In this document: positions 1 to 7,240 of the stretch, in pieces | Numbering within the stretch: the first letter of the stretch is position 1 | Layout of the letters: each line of letters begins with the position of its first letter | Assembly: GCA_937897215.1 (NCBI GenBank) | Contig: CALCBQ010000004.1 | Location: forward strand, 1 to 7,293 | DNA from: an uncultured Clostridia bacterium | Lineage (GTDB): Bacteria > Bacillota > Clostridia > Oscillospirales > Acutalibacteraceae | Direction of reading: 5' to 3' | Length of the DNA stretch: 7,293 nt | The notes under the pieces: generated by a model | Told to the model about the DNA's origin: nothing | Seen by the model: the letters and a program-made list of their open reading frames with translations, nothing else | Database searches by the model: none | Position numbers and translations under genes: made by a program

Positions 1-1328
1 AACAGGGCACAAAGAGTAAAAAAGCAGGTCTTGACCCGCTGTGGCTTCTTAACCACTATCATTATCTTGATACTGACCGCGAAGAGCGTCGCCCAATGAT
101 TCTTTCACGTTATGCAGGTATCGGTTCACATCGCTATCCATTAGGATTTTCAGGCGATACCGCAATCAATTGGAGTGTACTTGATTTCCAACCATATTTC
201 ACTGCGAATGCAGCAAACTGCGGTTATACTTGGTGGAGCCATGATATCGGCGGTCATATGATGGGCGACCATGATGATGAACTTTATATTCGTTGGCTTC
301 AACTTGCAGTATTCTTACCGATTTTAAGACTCCATTCAACTAACCTTGATATTCTCGGCAAAGAACCTTGGAATTTCTCTTGGGAGGCAGAAACTTTAGG
401 TACAGAGTATCTGCGACTTCGCCATAAAATGATTCCTTATATCTACGCTATGAATTACCGTACATATAATGAGGGTAGGGCACTTTGCGAACCACTTTAT
501 TATACATACCCTGATAATAAAGAAAGTTTTGAATATAAAAACGAGTATTTCTTTGGTTCAGAACTTCTTGTATGTCCTGTAACTACAAAAATGGACGAAA
601 AAACAAAAACTGCCGCAACAAAGGTGTGGTTACCTGAAGGCAGATGGACTAACATTTTTGACGGCAAAATCTATAAGGGTGGTCAGGAAACAGTAATTAA
701 CAGCCCGATTAATACAATACCCGTACTCGCTAAAGAGGGCGCAATTATTCCAATGTCAAAAGATAACGGCAACTCATGTGAATGTCCGGAGCGTCTTGAA
801 ATTGACATCTATCGCGGAAATAATACATTTAATTTCTATGAAGACGATGGCGAAACAGGTAAGTATAAGAATGGCGAGTATTCAATTACTACAATGACTG
901 TATCTGAAGAAGATAATACTCTTAAATTCACAATCAGCGGCGGTAAATCACTCAAATGTATCCCTGCAAAGCGTGAATACACACTTAACTTCAAAGATGT
1001 CGAAGATTTCGATGAAGTTGAAGTTATGGTAAACGGAATAGTTACTCCTGTAACAAGCGGTAAATCTTTCGTTAAAATAGGCGGGGTAAGTGTTGAAGAT
1101 GAAATCACAGTAACACTTACAGGTGTTGTGGCACGAAAGAATAAGCCACTAAAAGAAAGGGCACTTGATTGTATCATTCATCTTAATGGCAATAATATGA
1201 AAAAGATGATTACAAGTACACGCCTTAAGAGTTGCGAAACAGAAAAAGATTATAAGAACTTTGTTAAATGCACAAAAGCAAAATCCTTGCGTATGTGCCT
1301 TGACGAAGCAATTTTCGGAATGGAATAA
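1..1328 (+). CDS. Glycoside hydrolase family 31 (alpha-glycosidase), C-terminal part, 5' end outside window
   Basis: This is the C-terminal 441 residues or so of a GH31 retaining alpha-glycosidase, which would release a monosaccharide from a glycoside. The frame is open to the left edge, so ATG at 96 is an internal methionine. The first complete codons (from base 3) read QGTKS and then GLDPLWLLNHYHYLD, which matches the stretch right after the GH31 nucleophile in family members carrying a DWQQG-type motif. The nucleophile Asp should therefore lie only a few bases left of the window. Catalytic-domain features that can be seen are RYAGIGSHRYPLGFSGDT, whose Asp at 156-158 is the expected acid/base, and WWSHDIGGHMMGDHDDELY. 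The beta-sandwich C-terminal domains follow (VWLPEGRWTNIFDG, LAKEGAIIPM, FYEDDGETGKY). The last 60 residues or so form a Lys- and Cys-containing, probably helical tail. It is the first visible gene of the operon, 14 bases ahead of the next. The family call is firm. The substrate (glucoside, xyloside, galactoside or other) cannot be read from the sequence. Confidence 0.93.
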   Translation, partial: QGTKSKKAGLDPLWLLNHYHYLDTDREERRPMILSRYAGIGSHRYPLGFSGDTAINWSVLDFQPYFTANAANCGYTWWSHDIGGHMMGDHDDELYIRWLQLAVFLPILRLHSTNLDILGKEPWNFSWEAETLGTEYLRLRHKMIPYIYAMNYRTYNEGRALCEPLYYTYPDNKESFEYKNEYFFGSELLVCPVTTKMDEKTKTAATKVWLPEGRWTNIFDGKIYKGGQETVINSPINTIPVLAKEGAIIPMSKDNGNSCECPERLEIDIYRGNNTFNFYEDDGETGKYKNGEYSITTMTVSEEDNTLKFTISGGKSLKCIPAKREYTLNFKDVEDFDEVEVMVNGIVTPVTSGKSFVKIGGVSVEDEITVTLTGVVARKNKPLKERALDCIIHLNGNNMKKMITSTRLKSCETEKDYKNFVKCTKAKSLRMCLDEAIFGME

Positions 1329-1342
1329 AAGGATTTGATTTT

Positions 1343-2548
1343 ATGAAAACTTACGGTACATATTTTCAAAATGATAAAGATTTGCCTATTAAATATGGCG
1401 AAATCAACTTAATAAATCCTGAAAGACAAAGACTTCGTGGTGAGCCATTGCTTAAAGGTGTAGAGGTATATCCTGTTTTTCAGGGCTTTTGTGGTACAGA
1501 TTTTGAACTTATGAAAATGGGCAGAGAAAATAATCTTTCTCATAAATTCCCTGAAGGTGAAAATCGTCTTATTAACGGACACGAAGGCGTTGTTTGGGTG
1601 CCAAGTGAAAATCGCTATGCAATCGTGCTTATTCGTGGTGGCGATAGCTACGACCCAACACGCTATACAGAAGATGAAACATATTTTGAGTATGGTTGCG
1701 ATAAAGCAGATGGACTTTTCTGTGATAAAAACTATTTTAATCCAGATATGCTTCTTCACTTGCCAAAGCAATATGAAAGTTTAGAAAAACTACCTTTATC
1801 AGTAGCAAAAAAACTCTCATTTGCTGACCCTTACGCTTGTGCTATCTTCCAACTTGAAAGAATGGAAGATTTAGGTGAAGCACAAAATTTCAGAGTTGAA
1901 ATGGCAAAGCATAAATGCTCTGAAGAAGAGGCGAGAAAACTCGCAAAAGACAATATTTTTGAAAGAGTTGTTGTTTTTGGACTTGGTATGACAGGTCTTT
2001 TTATAGCAGACCAAATCAGAAGAAACCATCCTAAAGCGCAAATTCTTTTTGTAGGTAGAAGTGATGAAACCTGCAAGAAAGTTACATTTTCAAAAGAAAT
2101 AACAAGCGCCGATTACCTTTGTACTGCAGGTCTTTCTGAAGAAGAAACTGCACAGAAAATTATGGAAAAAATCGGTGGTCGTGCAACTATGTTCGTTGGT
2201 ACAAGCGGTAGTAATGTTGAACACAGAATCGCATTTCAACACAAAGTACTTGGCTGTAATGGCGTTTATAACAGTTTCTCGTTAGGACCACAAGTAACTT
2301 ACGATACAATGCCATTTGGCTTCGAAAATCATGTTATTTTCGCATCAATTAACTTTAGACAAGAACATATGGAAAAAGCAATCCAAGTACTTGTTGATTC
2401 CCGTTATGACGAAGTTGTTGAGCTCATTGATAAAAAAGAATTTGTCAAAGACCCACTCAATGCTTATGAAAACAAAATATTCTGTAAAGGTGCACCTCTT
2501 AAAACAGGCGTCATCTGGAATAAAGACTACATAGAAGAAGGCAAATAA
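1343..2548 (+). CDS. Glucose-dehydrogenase-like MDR (zinc-type alcohol dehydrogenase superfamily) protein
   Basis: A 401-residue medium-chain dehydrogenase, probably NAD(P)-dependent, which may oxidise an aldose to its lactone. The N-terminal catalytic domain has CGTD (Cys50) and GHEGVV (His80, Glu81), the usual catalytic-zinc region, and ADPYA (Asp162) where relatives often carry an EP motif. The Rossmann domain begins near residue 208 with VVVFGLGMTG. The late stretch FENHVIFASINFRQEHMEKA resembles the C-terminal part of archaeal and bacterial glucose 1-dehydrogenases. The structural-zinc lobe around residues 98-132 (RGGDSYDP to CDKNYF) has only Cys119 and Cys127, so the four-Cys site is not intact. 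A charged helical insert (about 172-205) precedes the nucleotide fold. The start is supported by AAAAGGA at 1327-1333, nine bases before the ATG. It sits in an operon with aldonate-metabolising genes, which favours a sugar substrate. The superfamily is certain; the substrate is inferred. Confidence 0.85.
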   Translation: MKTYGTYFQNDKDLPIKYGEINLINPERQRLRGEPLLKGVEVYPVFQGFCGTDFELMKMGRENNLSHKFPEGENRLINGHEGVVWVPSENRYAIVLIRGGDSYDPTRYTEDETYFEYGCDKADGLFCDKNYFNPDMLLHLPKQYESLEKLPLSVAKKLSFADPYACAIFQLERMEDLGEAQNFRVEMAKHKCSEEEARKLAKDNIFERVVVFGLGMTGLFIADQIRRNHPKAQILFVGRSDETCKKVTFSKEITSADYLCTAGLSEEETAQKIMEKIGGRATMFVGTSGSNVEHRIAFQHKVLGCNGVYNSFSLGPQVTYDTMPFGFENHVIFASINFRQEHMEKAIQVLVDSRYDEVVELIDKKEFVKDPLNAYENKIFCKGAPLKTGVIWNKDYIEEGK

Positions 2549-2549
2549 A

Positions 2550-3569
2550 ATGAAAGCAATAGTAATTCCAAATCCAAATGAAATTGAAATAAGAGAAGTA
2601 CCAATGCCTGAAGTGAAAGAGGGCGAGGCACTTCTTAGAGTTAAATATGTTGGTATCTGCGGTGCCGATGTTGCATCATTCACAGGTAATCAGCCATTTA
2701 CAACATATCCAAGAATCCCTGGTCACGAATTTTCAGCAGAGATTGTTGCAATCCCTGAAAATGACAAAGGACTTAAAGCAGGGGATATTGTTACTTGTAA
2801 CCCATATTTTAACTGTTGCACTTGTTACTCTTGTGAGCGTGGATATGTAAATTGTTGTACAGATAATCAGACAATGGGTGTTCAACGAGATGGTGCATTC
2901 TGTGAGTATATCTCAATGCCTATTGAAAGAATTTATGATGGTAAAGGTCTTTCAGCTCAAGAATTAGCACTTATCGAGCCATTTGCAATTTCACAACACG
3001 CAGTTTCCCGTGCAACTATTAAAGAAACTGACAATGTGCTTGTAATCGGTGCAGGTCCAATCGGACTTTTTGCACTCCTTGCTGCAAAGCAGAAATGTAA
3101 TAGAATCGTAGTTGCTGATATTCTTGACAACCGTCTCCGACTTGCAACAGAATACGGTGCAGACGCGGTTGTTAATACAAAAACACAGTCTCTTGAAGAA
3201 TTTACAAAAGAATTTACTAACGGAAACGGTTTTGATGTTTGTATCGAGGCTTGTGGTGCACCTGAAACATTTTTGGGTTGTATTGAAAATGCCGCTTTTG
3301 CTGCTAATATCATTCTCATTGGTAATGGCAAGCGTGAAACTAATTTTGTTCACTCAATAATTCTTAAAAAAGAATTAAATATTCACGGTAGCCGTAATGC
3401 TTTGAAAGATGACTTTATCAATTTAATTGATATTGTAGCAAGCAAAAAAGCAGACCCTATGAAAATGGTTAGTGGAGTCTATGATATTGATAATGCCCTT
3501 GATGCTTTCAAAGCACTTGCTAACAACGATGGCACACTTGCAAAACTTCTTATAAAAATAGGAGATTAA
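2550..3569 (+). CDS. Zinc-dependent MDR dehydrogenase, probable hexonate (L-galactonate/L-gulonate type) 5-dehydrogenase
   Basis: A 339-residue zinc alcohol dehydrogenase with all expected parts. Catalytic-zinc ligands are Cys37 (GICGAD), His59 and Glu60 (PGHEF) and Glu143 (LIEPFA). An intact structural-zinc set is Cys89, Cys92, Cys95 and Cys103, with the standard 2-2-7 spacing. The dinucleotide motif is GAGPIG (167-172), followed by Asp190 at the end of the second strand, which favours NAD over NADP. Length and motifs fit the group containing E. coli RspB and LgoD (YjjN), which oxidise C5 of L-gulonate or L-galactonate. Sorbitol, threonine and galactitol-phosphate dehydrogenases share the fold and cannot be excluded by eye. 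The gene begins one base after the preceding stop, with AAGAAGG (about 2535-2541) as ribosome binding site. It is followed one base later by a UxaB-like gene, so D-tagaturonate is the most sensible product. Family call strong, substrate inferred. Confidence 0.88.
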   Translation: MKAIVIPNPNEIEIREVPMPEVKEGEALLRVKYVGICGADVASFTGNQPFTTYPRIPGHEFSAEIVAIPENDKGLKAGDIVTCNPYFNCCTCYSCERGYVNCCTDNQTMGVQRDGAFCEYISMPIERIYDGKGLSAQELALIEPFAISQHAVSRATIKETDNVLVIGAGPIGLFALLAAKQKCNRIVVADILDNRLRLATEYGADAVVNTKTQSLEEFTKEFTNGNGFDVCIEACGAPETFLGCIENAAFAANIILIGNGKRETNFVHSIILKKELNIHGSRNALKDDFINLIDIVASKKADPMKMVSGVYDIDNALDAFKALANNDGTLAKLLIKIGD

Positions 3570-3570
3570 T

Positions 3571-4887
3571 ATGAAAGAAACAGTAATTCAATTTGGTGAA
3601 GGTAATTTCCTTCGTGGTTTTTTCGATTATTTTCTTCATAAAATGAATGAAAAAGGTCTTTATGATGGTAAAGCCGTTGTTGTTCAACCAATCTCTATTG
3701 GTAGGGTAGCAGACCTAAACGCTCAAAATTGTAAATACAATCTTTATTTAAGAGGTATTCAGAATGGTGAAATCGTTAAGGAACACACATTTGTTGAATC
3801 TATTTCAAGATGTGTTGACCCATATAAAAATTTTGAAGATTACATTTCACTTGCTGATAACCCTGATTTCCGTTTTATCGTTTCAAATACAACTGAGGCA
3901 GGCATTGAGTTCGTTGATACTTGCAAATTCCAAGATGAACCTGCTTTGTCATTTCCCGGCAAACTTACACAACTCCTTTACAGGCGTTATAAAAACGGAC
4001 TTAATGGATTTGTAATTCTTGCTTGCGAGCTTATTGATAATAATGGTACAGAACTTAAAAAATGTGTTCTTAAATATGCAGAACTTTGGAATTTAGGCGA
4101 TGATTTCAAGTCTTGGCTTGAAACTGAAAACCACTTTGTTAATACTCTTGTTGATAGAATCGTTACAGGCTACCCTAACGACGAAACAAAAGAAATGCAC
4201 CCTGACGACAAATTCCTTGATACAGCAGAAATTTTTCACCTTTGGGTTATCGAAGGCAACTTCGAAGACGAGTTCCCGCTTAAAAAAGCAGGCTTTAATG
4301 TCGTATGGACAGACGATGCAAAGCCATACAAAAAAATCAAAGTAAGAATACTTAATGGTGCGCACACTTCTCTAGTTGCAGGTGCTTTGCTTTCAGATAT
4401 CGAAACAGTAGGAGAAGCGATGAACAACAAGCTTACTTCTGCATTCCTTAACAAAGTAATGAAAGAAGAAATCTTACCAACAATCGGCGAAAATGAAGAC
4501 AGTATCGCATTTGCAAATAATGTGTTTGACCGTTTCAAAAACCCGTTCATTCAACATAAATGGCGTTCAATCGCGTTAAACTCAGTTAGCAAATATTCAG
4601 TACGCGTTTTGCCAACACTCCTTGAGTATAAAGAGAAAAACGGTGAGTATCCAAAACTTCTCACTATGTCATTAGCATATCTTCTTTATTTCTATAAAAA
4701 TGATGACCCTGATGATGCAGCAGATGTTGTTACAACAATGAAAAATGATAGTATTGCAGAAATTCTCGCAAATGTATCGTTATGGCAGAATGACCTTTTA
4801 GATATGACAGAAATCGTGACTGAATACTATAACAAAATCCACACTCTCGGTGCAAAGGAAACAATGAAATGGATTGTATCACAATAA
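3571..4887 (+). CDS. uxaB: Tagaturonate reductase (UxaB-like, mannitol dehydrogenase family)
   Basis: A 438-residue polyol-specific long-chain dehydrogenase. UxaB reduces D-tagaturonate to D-altronate with NADH in the cytoplasm. The protein opens almost directly with the nucleotide-binding motif IQFGEGNFLRGF (residues 6-17), so it lacks the longer leader of E. coli UxaB and is somewhat shorter overall. SNTTEAG (105-111) and VDRIVTGYP (194-202) are characteristic of the uronate-reductase branch. The family catalytic signature K-x4-N-x2-H is present as Lys257, Asn262 and His265 in KVRILNGAHT. The C-terminal domain is helical. AGGAG at 3560-3564 lies six bases before the ATG and fixes the start one base after the upstream stop. 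The 3' end overlaps the UxaA-like gene by 19 bases, consistent with consecutive steps. Fructuronate reductase (UxuB) is the main alternative, but the UxaA partner argues for tagaturonate. Confidence 0.9.
   Translation: MKETVIQFGEGNFLRGFFDYFLHKMNEKGLYDGKAVVVQPISIGRVADLNAQNCKYNLYLRGIQNGEIVKEHTFVESISRCVDPYKNFEDYISLADNPDFRFIVSNTTEAGIEFVDTCKFQDEPALSFPGKLTQLLYRRYKNGLNGFVILACELIDNNGTELKKCVLKYAELWNLGDDFKSWLETENHFVNTLVDRIVTGYPNDETKEMHPDDKFLDTAEIFHLWVIEGNFEDEFPLKKAGFNVVWTDDAKPYKKIKVRILNGAHTSLVAGALLSDIETVGEAMNNKLTSAFLNKVMKEEILPTIGENEDSIAFANNVFDRFKNPFIQHKWRSIALNSVSKYSVRVLPTLLEYKEKNGEYPKLLTMSLAYLLYFYKNDDPDDAADVVTTMKNDSIAEILANVSLWQNDLLDMTEIVTEYYNKIHTLGAKETMKWIVSQ
4854..4859 (+). promoter_or_regulatory. Ribosome binding site inside the end of uxaB, fixing the uxaA start
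   Basis: AAAGGA lies nine bases ahead of the ATG at 4869 and is still inside the uxaB coding region. It supports initiation of uxaA within the last 19 bases of uxaB rather than at the next in-frame ATG (residue 58), which would remove most of the N-terminal SAF-type domain. A second nearby ATG at 4864 is in the uxaB frame and is not a competitor. Confidence 0.7.
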
Positions 4888-6242
4888 ACGAAAAAGATAA
4901 TGTCTGCGTAAACCTCGAAACAGGCCATAAAATCGCAATTTGCGATATAGAAAAAGGTGCAGATATTATTAAATATGGCTACCCAATCGGATTTGCAACC
5001 GAAAATATCAAAAAAGGCGACTCTGTTCATTCTCATAATATGAAAACAAAGTTAGGGGACATTCTATCTTATGAATACAACCCAACCTTTGAAGAACTTG
5101 CACCAAAAAAGCCTTTTACAATCAAAGCTTTCGTCCGTGAAAATGGTGATATAGGCATAAGAAATGATATTTGGATTATTCCCACAGTTGGTTGTGTAAA
5201 CAGTATTGCAAAACAATTAGCCGAAAAAACAGGTGCAATTTATTTTTCGCATCCATACGGTTGTAGTCAGTTAGGCGACGATATGAAAGTTACCCAACTT
5301 GTTCTTCGCGGACTTATCAATCACCCAAATGCAGGTGGAGTGCTAGTATTAGGTCTTGGTTGTGAGAATAATAATTTTCCTGAAATGCAAAAAATACTTG
5401 GCACGTGGAATGAAAACAGAGTTAAATTTTTGTCAGTTCAAGATTGCGAAGACGAATTAGCACAAGGTGTTTCAATTATCGAAGAATTGAATGCAATCGC
5501 ATCAAAAGATAAGCGTGAAGAAGTATCTGTCTCAAAACTTAAAATCGGACTTAAATGTGGTGGCTCTGACGGATTTTCAGGAATTACTGCAAACGCAGTT
5601 GTAGGTAAGGTTACCGACGAAATTTGTGCTATGGGCGGTACTGCAGTTCTTACCGAAGTTCCTGAAATGTTCGGGGCAGAAACTGTACTTTTTGACAGAT
5701 GTATAAATAAAGAAGTTTTTGATAAAAGCGTAAATCTTATCAATAATTTCAAGCAATATTTCAAAGACCACGGTGAGCCTGTTTCTGAAAATCCATCTCC
5801 AGGTAATAAAGAGGGTGGAATCACAACTCTTGAAGAAAAATCTCTCGGTTGTGTGCAGAAGGGTGGTACAGCTCCTGTTGTTAATGTGCTCGATTATGGC
5901 GACATTCTCACAAAATCAGGACTTAATCTTCTTAACGGACCAGGCAACGACATTGTTTCAATTACAAATCTTTCAGCAGTTGGTTGTCATTTAGTATTGT
6001 TCACAACTGGTAGGGGAACTCCTCTTGGTGGACCTGTGCCAACTATAAAAATTGCATCCAATGATAATATCGCAATTAAAAAATCTCACTGGATTGATTA
6101 CTCTGCATATGGCTTTGATAAACAATACAAAGCAGACGAATTATTAGATTTAATCAAACGCGTAGCTAATGGAGAACTCACTAAAAACGAGCTTCAGGGC
6201 AATCGTGAAATCGCAATATTTAAGGACGGAGTAACATTATGA
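4869..6242 (+). CDS. uxaA: Altronate dehydratase (UxaA family)
   Basis: A 457-residue UxaA-family dehydratase, which converts D-altronate to 2-keto-3-deoxy-gluconate and water; characterised members need iron. An N-terminal SAF-type domain spans about residues 8-70 (VNLETGHKIA, IKYGYPIGFATENIKKGD, HSHNMKT). The core carries the family blocks GDIGIRNDIWIIPTVGCVN (93-111), HPYGCSQLGDD (128-138), GLGCENN (162-168), LKCGGSDGFSGITAN (228-242) and the late GCHLVLFTTGRGTPLG stretch (372-387). Cys132, Cys165, Cys230, Cys328 and Cys373 fall in conserved blocks and are candidate metal ligands. The domains are complete in a single chain, a little shorter than E. coli UxaA (about 495). It overlaps uxaB by 19 bases and the downstream gene by four. 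Galactarate dehydratase (GarD) is the nearest alternative in the superfamily, but the adjacent uxaB points to altronate. Confidence 0.93.
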   Translation: MDCITINEKDNVCVNLETGHKIAICDIEKGADIIKYGYPIGFATENIKKGDSVHSHNMKTKLGDILSYEYNPTFEELAPKKPFTIKAFVRENGDIGIRNDIWIIPTVGCVNSIAKQLAEKTGAIYFSHPYGCSQLGDDMKVTQLVLRGLINHPNAGGVLVLGLGCENNNFPEMQKILGTWNENRVKFLSVQDCEDELAQGVSIIEELNAIASKDKREEVSVSKLKIGLKCGGSDGFSGITANAVVGKVTDEICAMGGTAVLTEVPEMFGAETVLFDRCINKEVFDKSVNLINNFKQYFKDHGEPVSENPSPGNKEGGITTLEEKSLGCVQKGGTAPVVNVLDYGDILTKSGLNLLNGPGNDIVSITNLSAVGCHLVLFTTGRGTPLGGPVPTIKIASNDNIAIKKSHWIDYSAYGFDKQYKADELLDLIKRVANGELTKNELQGNREIAIFKDGVTL

Positions 6243-7105
6243 TTATTGATGCACACGCTCATTTATGGAAAAAACAAAATGGAATAGTAAATGGAAAACC
6301 AGTTTACGATATTGGTGGAGGTAAAAGTGATTTCGGTGGAGAAATCAAGCAGATGATGCCACCCTATATGACTGACGGTGAAAATTCAGCCCAGCGCTTT
6401 CTTGCTAATATGGATTATGCGGGAGTAAGCGGTGCGGTAATTACACAAGAGTATATCGACGGAAATCAGGACGAATACTTGCTTACTTGCAAAAGTGACA
6501 GAATTAAAATCTGCACATTATATCAAGAAAAGCCAATGGGGGATATAAGCCGGTTTAACGGAATTAAAATCTGTGCAGGCCGACTTCAAGACAAAAATCT
6601 CCTTAACCACCTTGAACCATTCAAACTTGCAAATGATAACGGCAAATTTATTTCAATAGACCTTGCTGATGGCGACGAGCAAACTGAAATGATGCAAAAA
6701 ATTATTGATATGTTCCCAGAACTTAAAATCGCAATCGGACACTTCGGTATGGTTACTCGCGATGGATGGCTTGAACAAATCAAACTTGCAACGAATAAAA
6801 ATGTTTTCATTGAAAGTGGTGGAATAACTTGGCTTTTCAATAGTGAGTTTTACCCATACCCATCTGCAATCAAAGCAATAAATGAAGCCGCAAACCTTGT
6901 GGGCTACAATAAGATTATGTGGGGTAGCGACTATCCAAGAACAATGACTGCAATTACTTATAAAATGAGTCTTGATTTCATAGAAAAATCAACAGAAATC
7001 GCCGAAGAAAACAAAAAACTCATTCTCGGCGAAAATGCAAGAAAATTCTATGGATTCAAAGACCTACCAATTCCGCAAAAAATCAAAAATATAGTCGAAG
7101 ACTAA
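6239..7105 (+). CDS. Amidohydrolase family 2 protein, possible aldonolactonase
   Basis: A 288-residue TIM-barrel amidohydrolase with no signal peptide. It begins with IDAHAHLW (His6 and His8, the HxH metal motif). It then has IAIGHFG (His168, strand 6 type) and ends with IMWGSDYPR (Asp231, strand 8) and the usual final helix ENARKFYGF. At the strand 5 position it has SIDLADGDEQ, with no His. This recalls the sugar-lactonase group (fuconolactonase and rhamnonolactonase relatives), which reads xDL there. Decarboxylases and other hydrolases share the fold, so lactonase activity is a hypothesis supported mainly by context: two dehydrogenases in the operon, one of which could produce a lactone. 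The ATG overlaps the uxaA TGA (ATGA), with GGAG at 6228-6231 seven bases upstream. It is the last gene before the terminator. Family call strong, function uncertain. Confidence 0.87.
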   Translation: MIIDAHAHLWKKQNGIVNGKPVYDIGGGKSDFGGEIKQMMPPYMTDGENSAQRFLANMDYAGVSGAVITQEYIDGNQDEYLLTCKSDRIKICTLYQEKPMGDISRFNGIKICAGRLQDKNLLNHLEPFKLANDNGKFISIDLADGDEQTEMMQKIIDMFPELKIAIGHFGMVTRDGWLEQIKLATNKNVFIESGGITWLFNSEFYPYPSAIKAINEAANLVGYNKIMWGSDYPRTMTAITYKMSLDFIEKSTEIAEENKKLILGENARKFYGFKDLPIPQKIKNIVED

Positions 7106-7147
7106 AAATAACACCCGTTGGATTGAGTTCCAATGGGTGTTATTTTT
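7104..7147 (+). terminator. Intrinsic terminator of the operon
   Basis: A near-perfect inverted repeat begins at the stop codon of the amidohydrolase gene. The left arm (7104-7122) pairs with the right arm (7129-7147) around the six-base loop TTGAGT. The only non-Watson-Crick pair is a G-U wobble (7117 with 7134). The central part is GC-rich (ACACCC with GGGTGT), and the right arm ends in a T-run (7143-7147). The A-rich left foot means the element could also stop transcription coming from the right. Confidence 0.92.
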
Positions 7148-7205
7148 ATAAACCGTGCACATAGACGAAATAGTTCTCGTCTCTCAAAAACTCAATACAA
7201 CGAAT

Positions 7206-7237
7206 AAAACCCACACATCAAAAAGATGTATGGGTTT
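7206..7237 (-). terminator. Intrinsic terminator of the minus-strand tRNA
   Basis: The arms 7207-7219 and 7225-7237 form a 13-pair stem with a five-base loop. On the minus strand the single non-standard pair is a G-U wobble, whereas on the plus strand it would be a C-A mismatch. The RNA therefore folds better when read from the tRNA. The minus-strand transcript ends in TTTTATT. It starts only four bases after the tRNA CCA, as expected for a tRNA transcription unit. Confidence 0.85.
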
Positions 7238-7240
7238 CAT

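Noticed and set aside
96..98. ATG at 96 as the true start of the GH31 gene
   Set aside because: The frame is open to the left edge, and the codons before this ATG encode conserved GH31 sequence (GLDPLWLLNHYHYLD). The acid/base Asp lies only 21 residues after this Met, so most of the catalytic domain must be upstream.
5438..5824. Minus-strand open frame of 128 codons inside uxaA
   Set aside because: It lies wholly opposite a strongly conserved UxaA coding region, its product is Ser/Pro-rich with no recognisable motif, and it has no gene context. It is a shadow of the real gene. The same holds for the other antisense frames, such as 836-1177, 2957-3331 and 4236-4550.
6239..7105. Uronate isomerase (UxaC) as identity of the last gene
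   Set aside because: UxaC would complete a galacturonate pathway and is also an amidohydrolase-fold enzyme, but it is much longer (about 470 residues). This 288-residue protein shows the amidohydrolase 2 pattern instead.
7163..7182. Small inverted repeat AGACGA/TCGTCT between the two terminators
   Set aside because: Six pairs with an eight-base loop, no T-run and no adjacent start. It is too weak to call a regulatory RNA or a third terminator.
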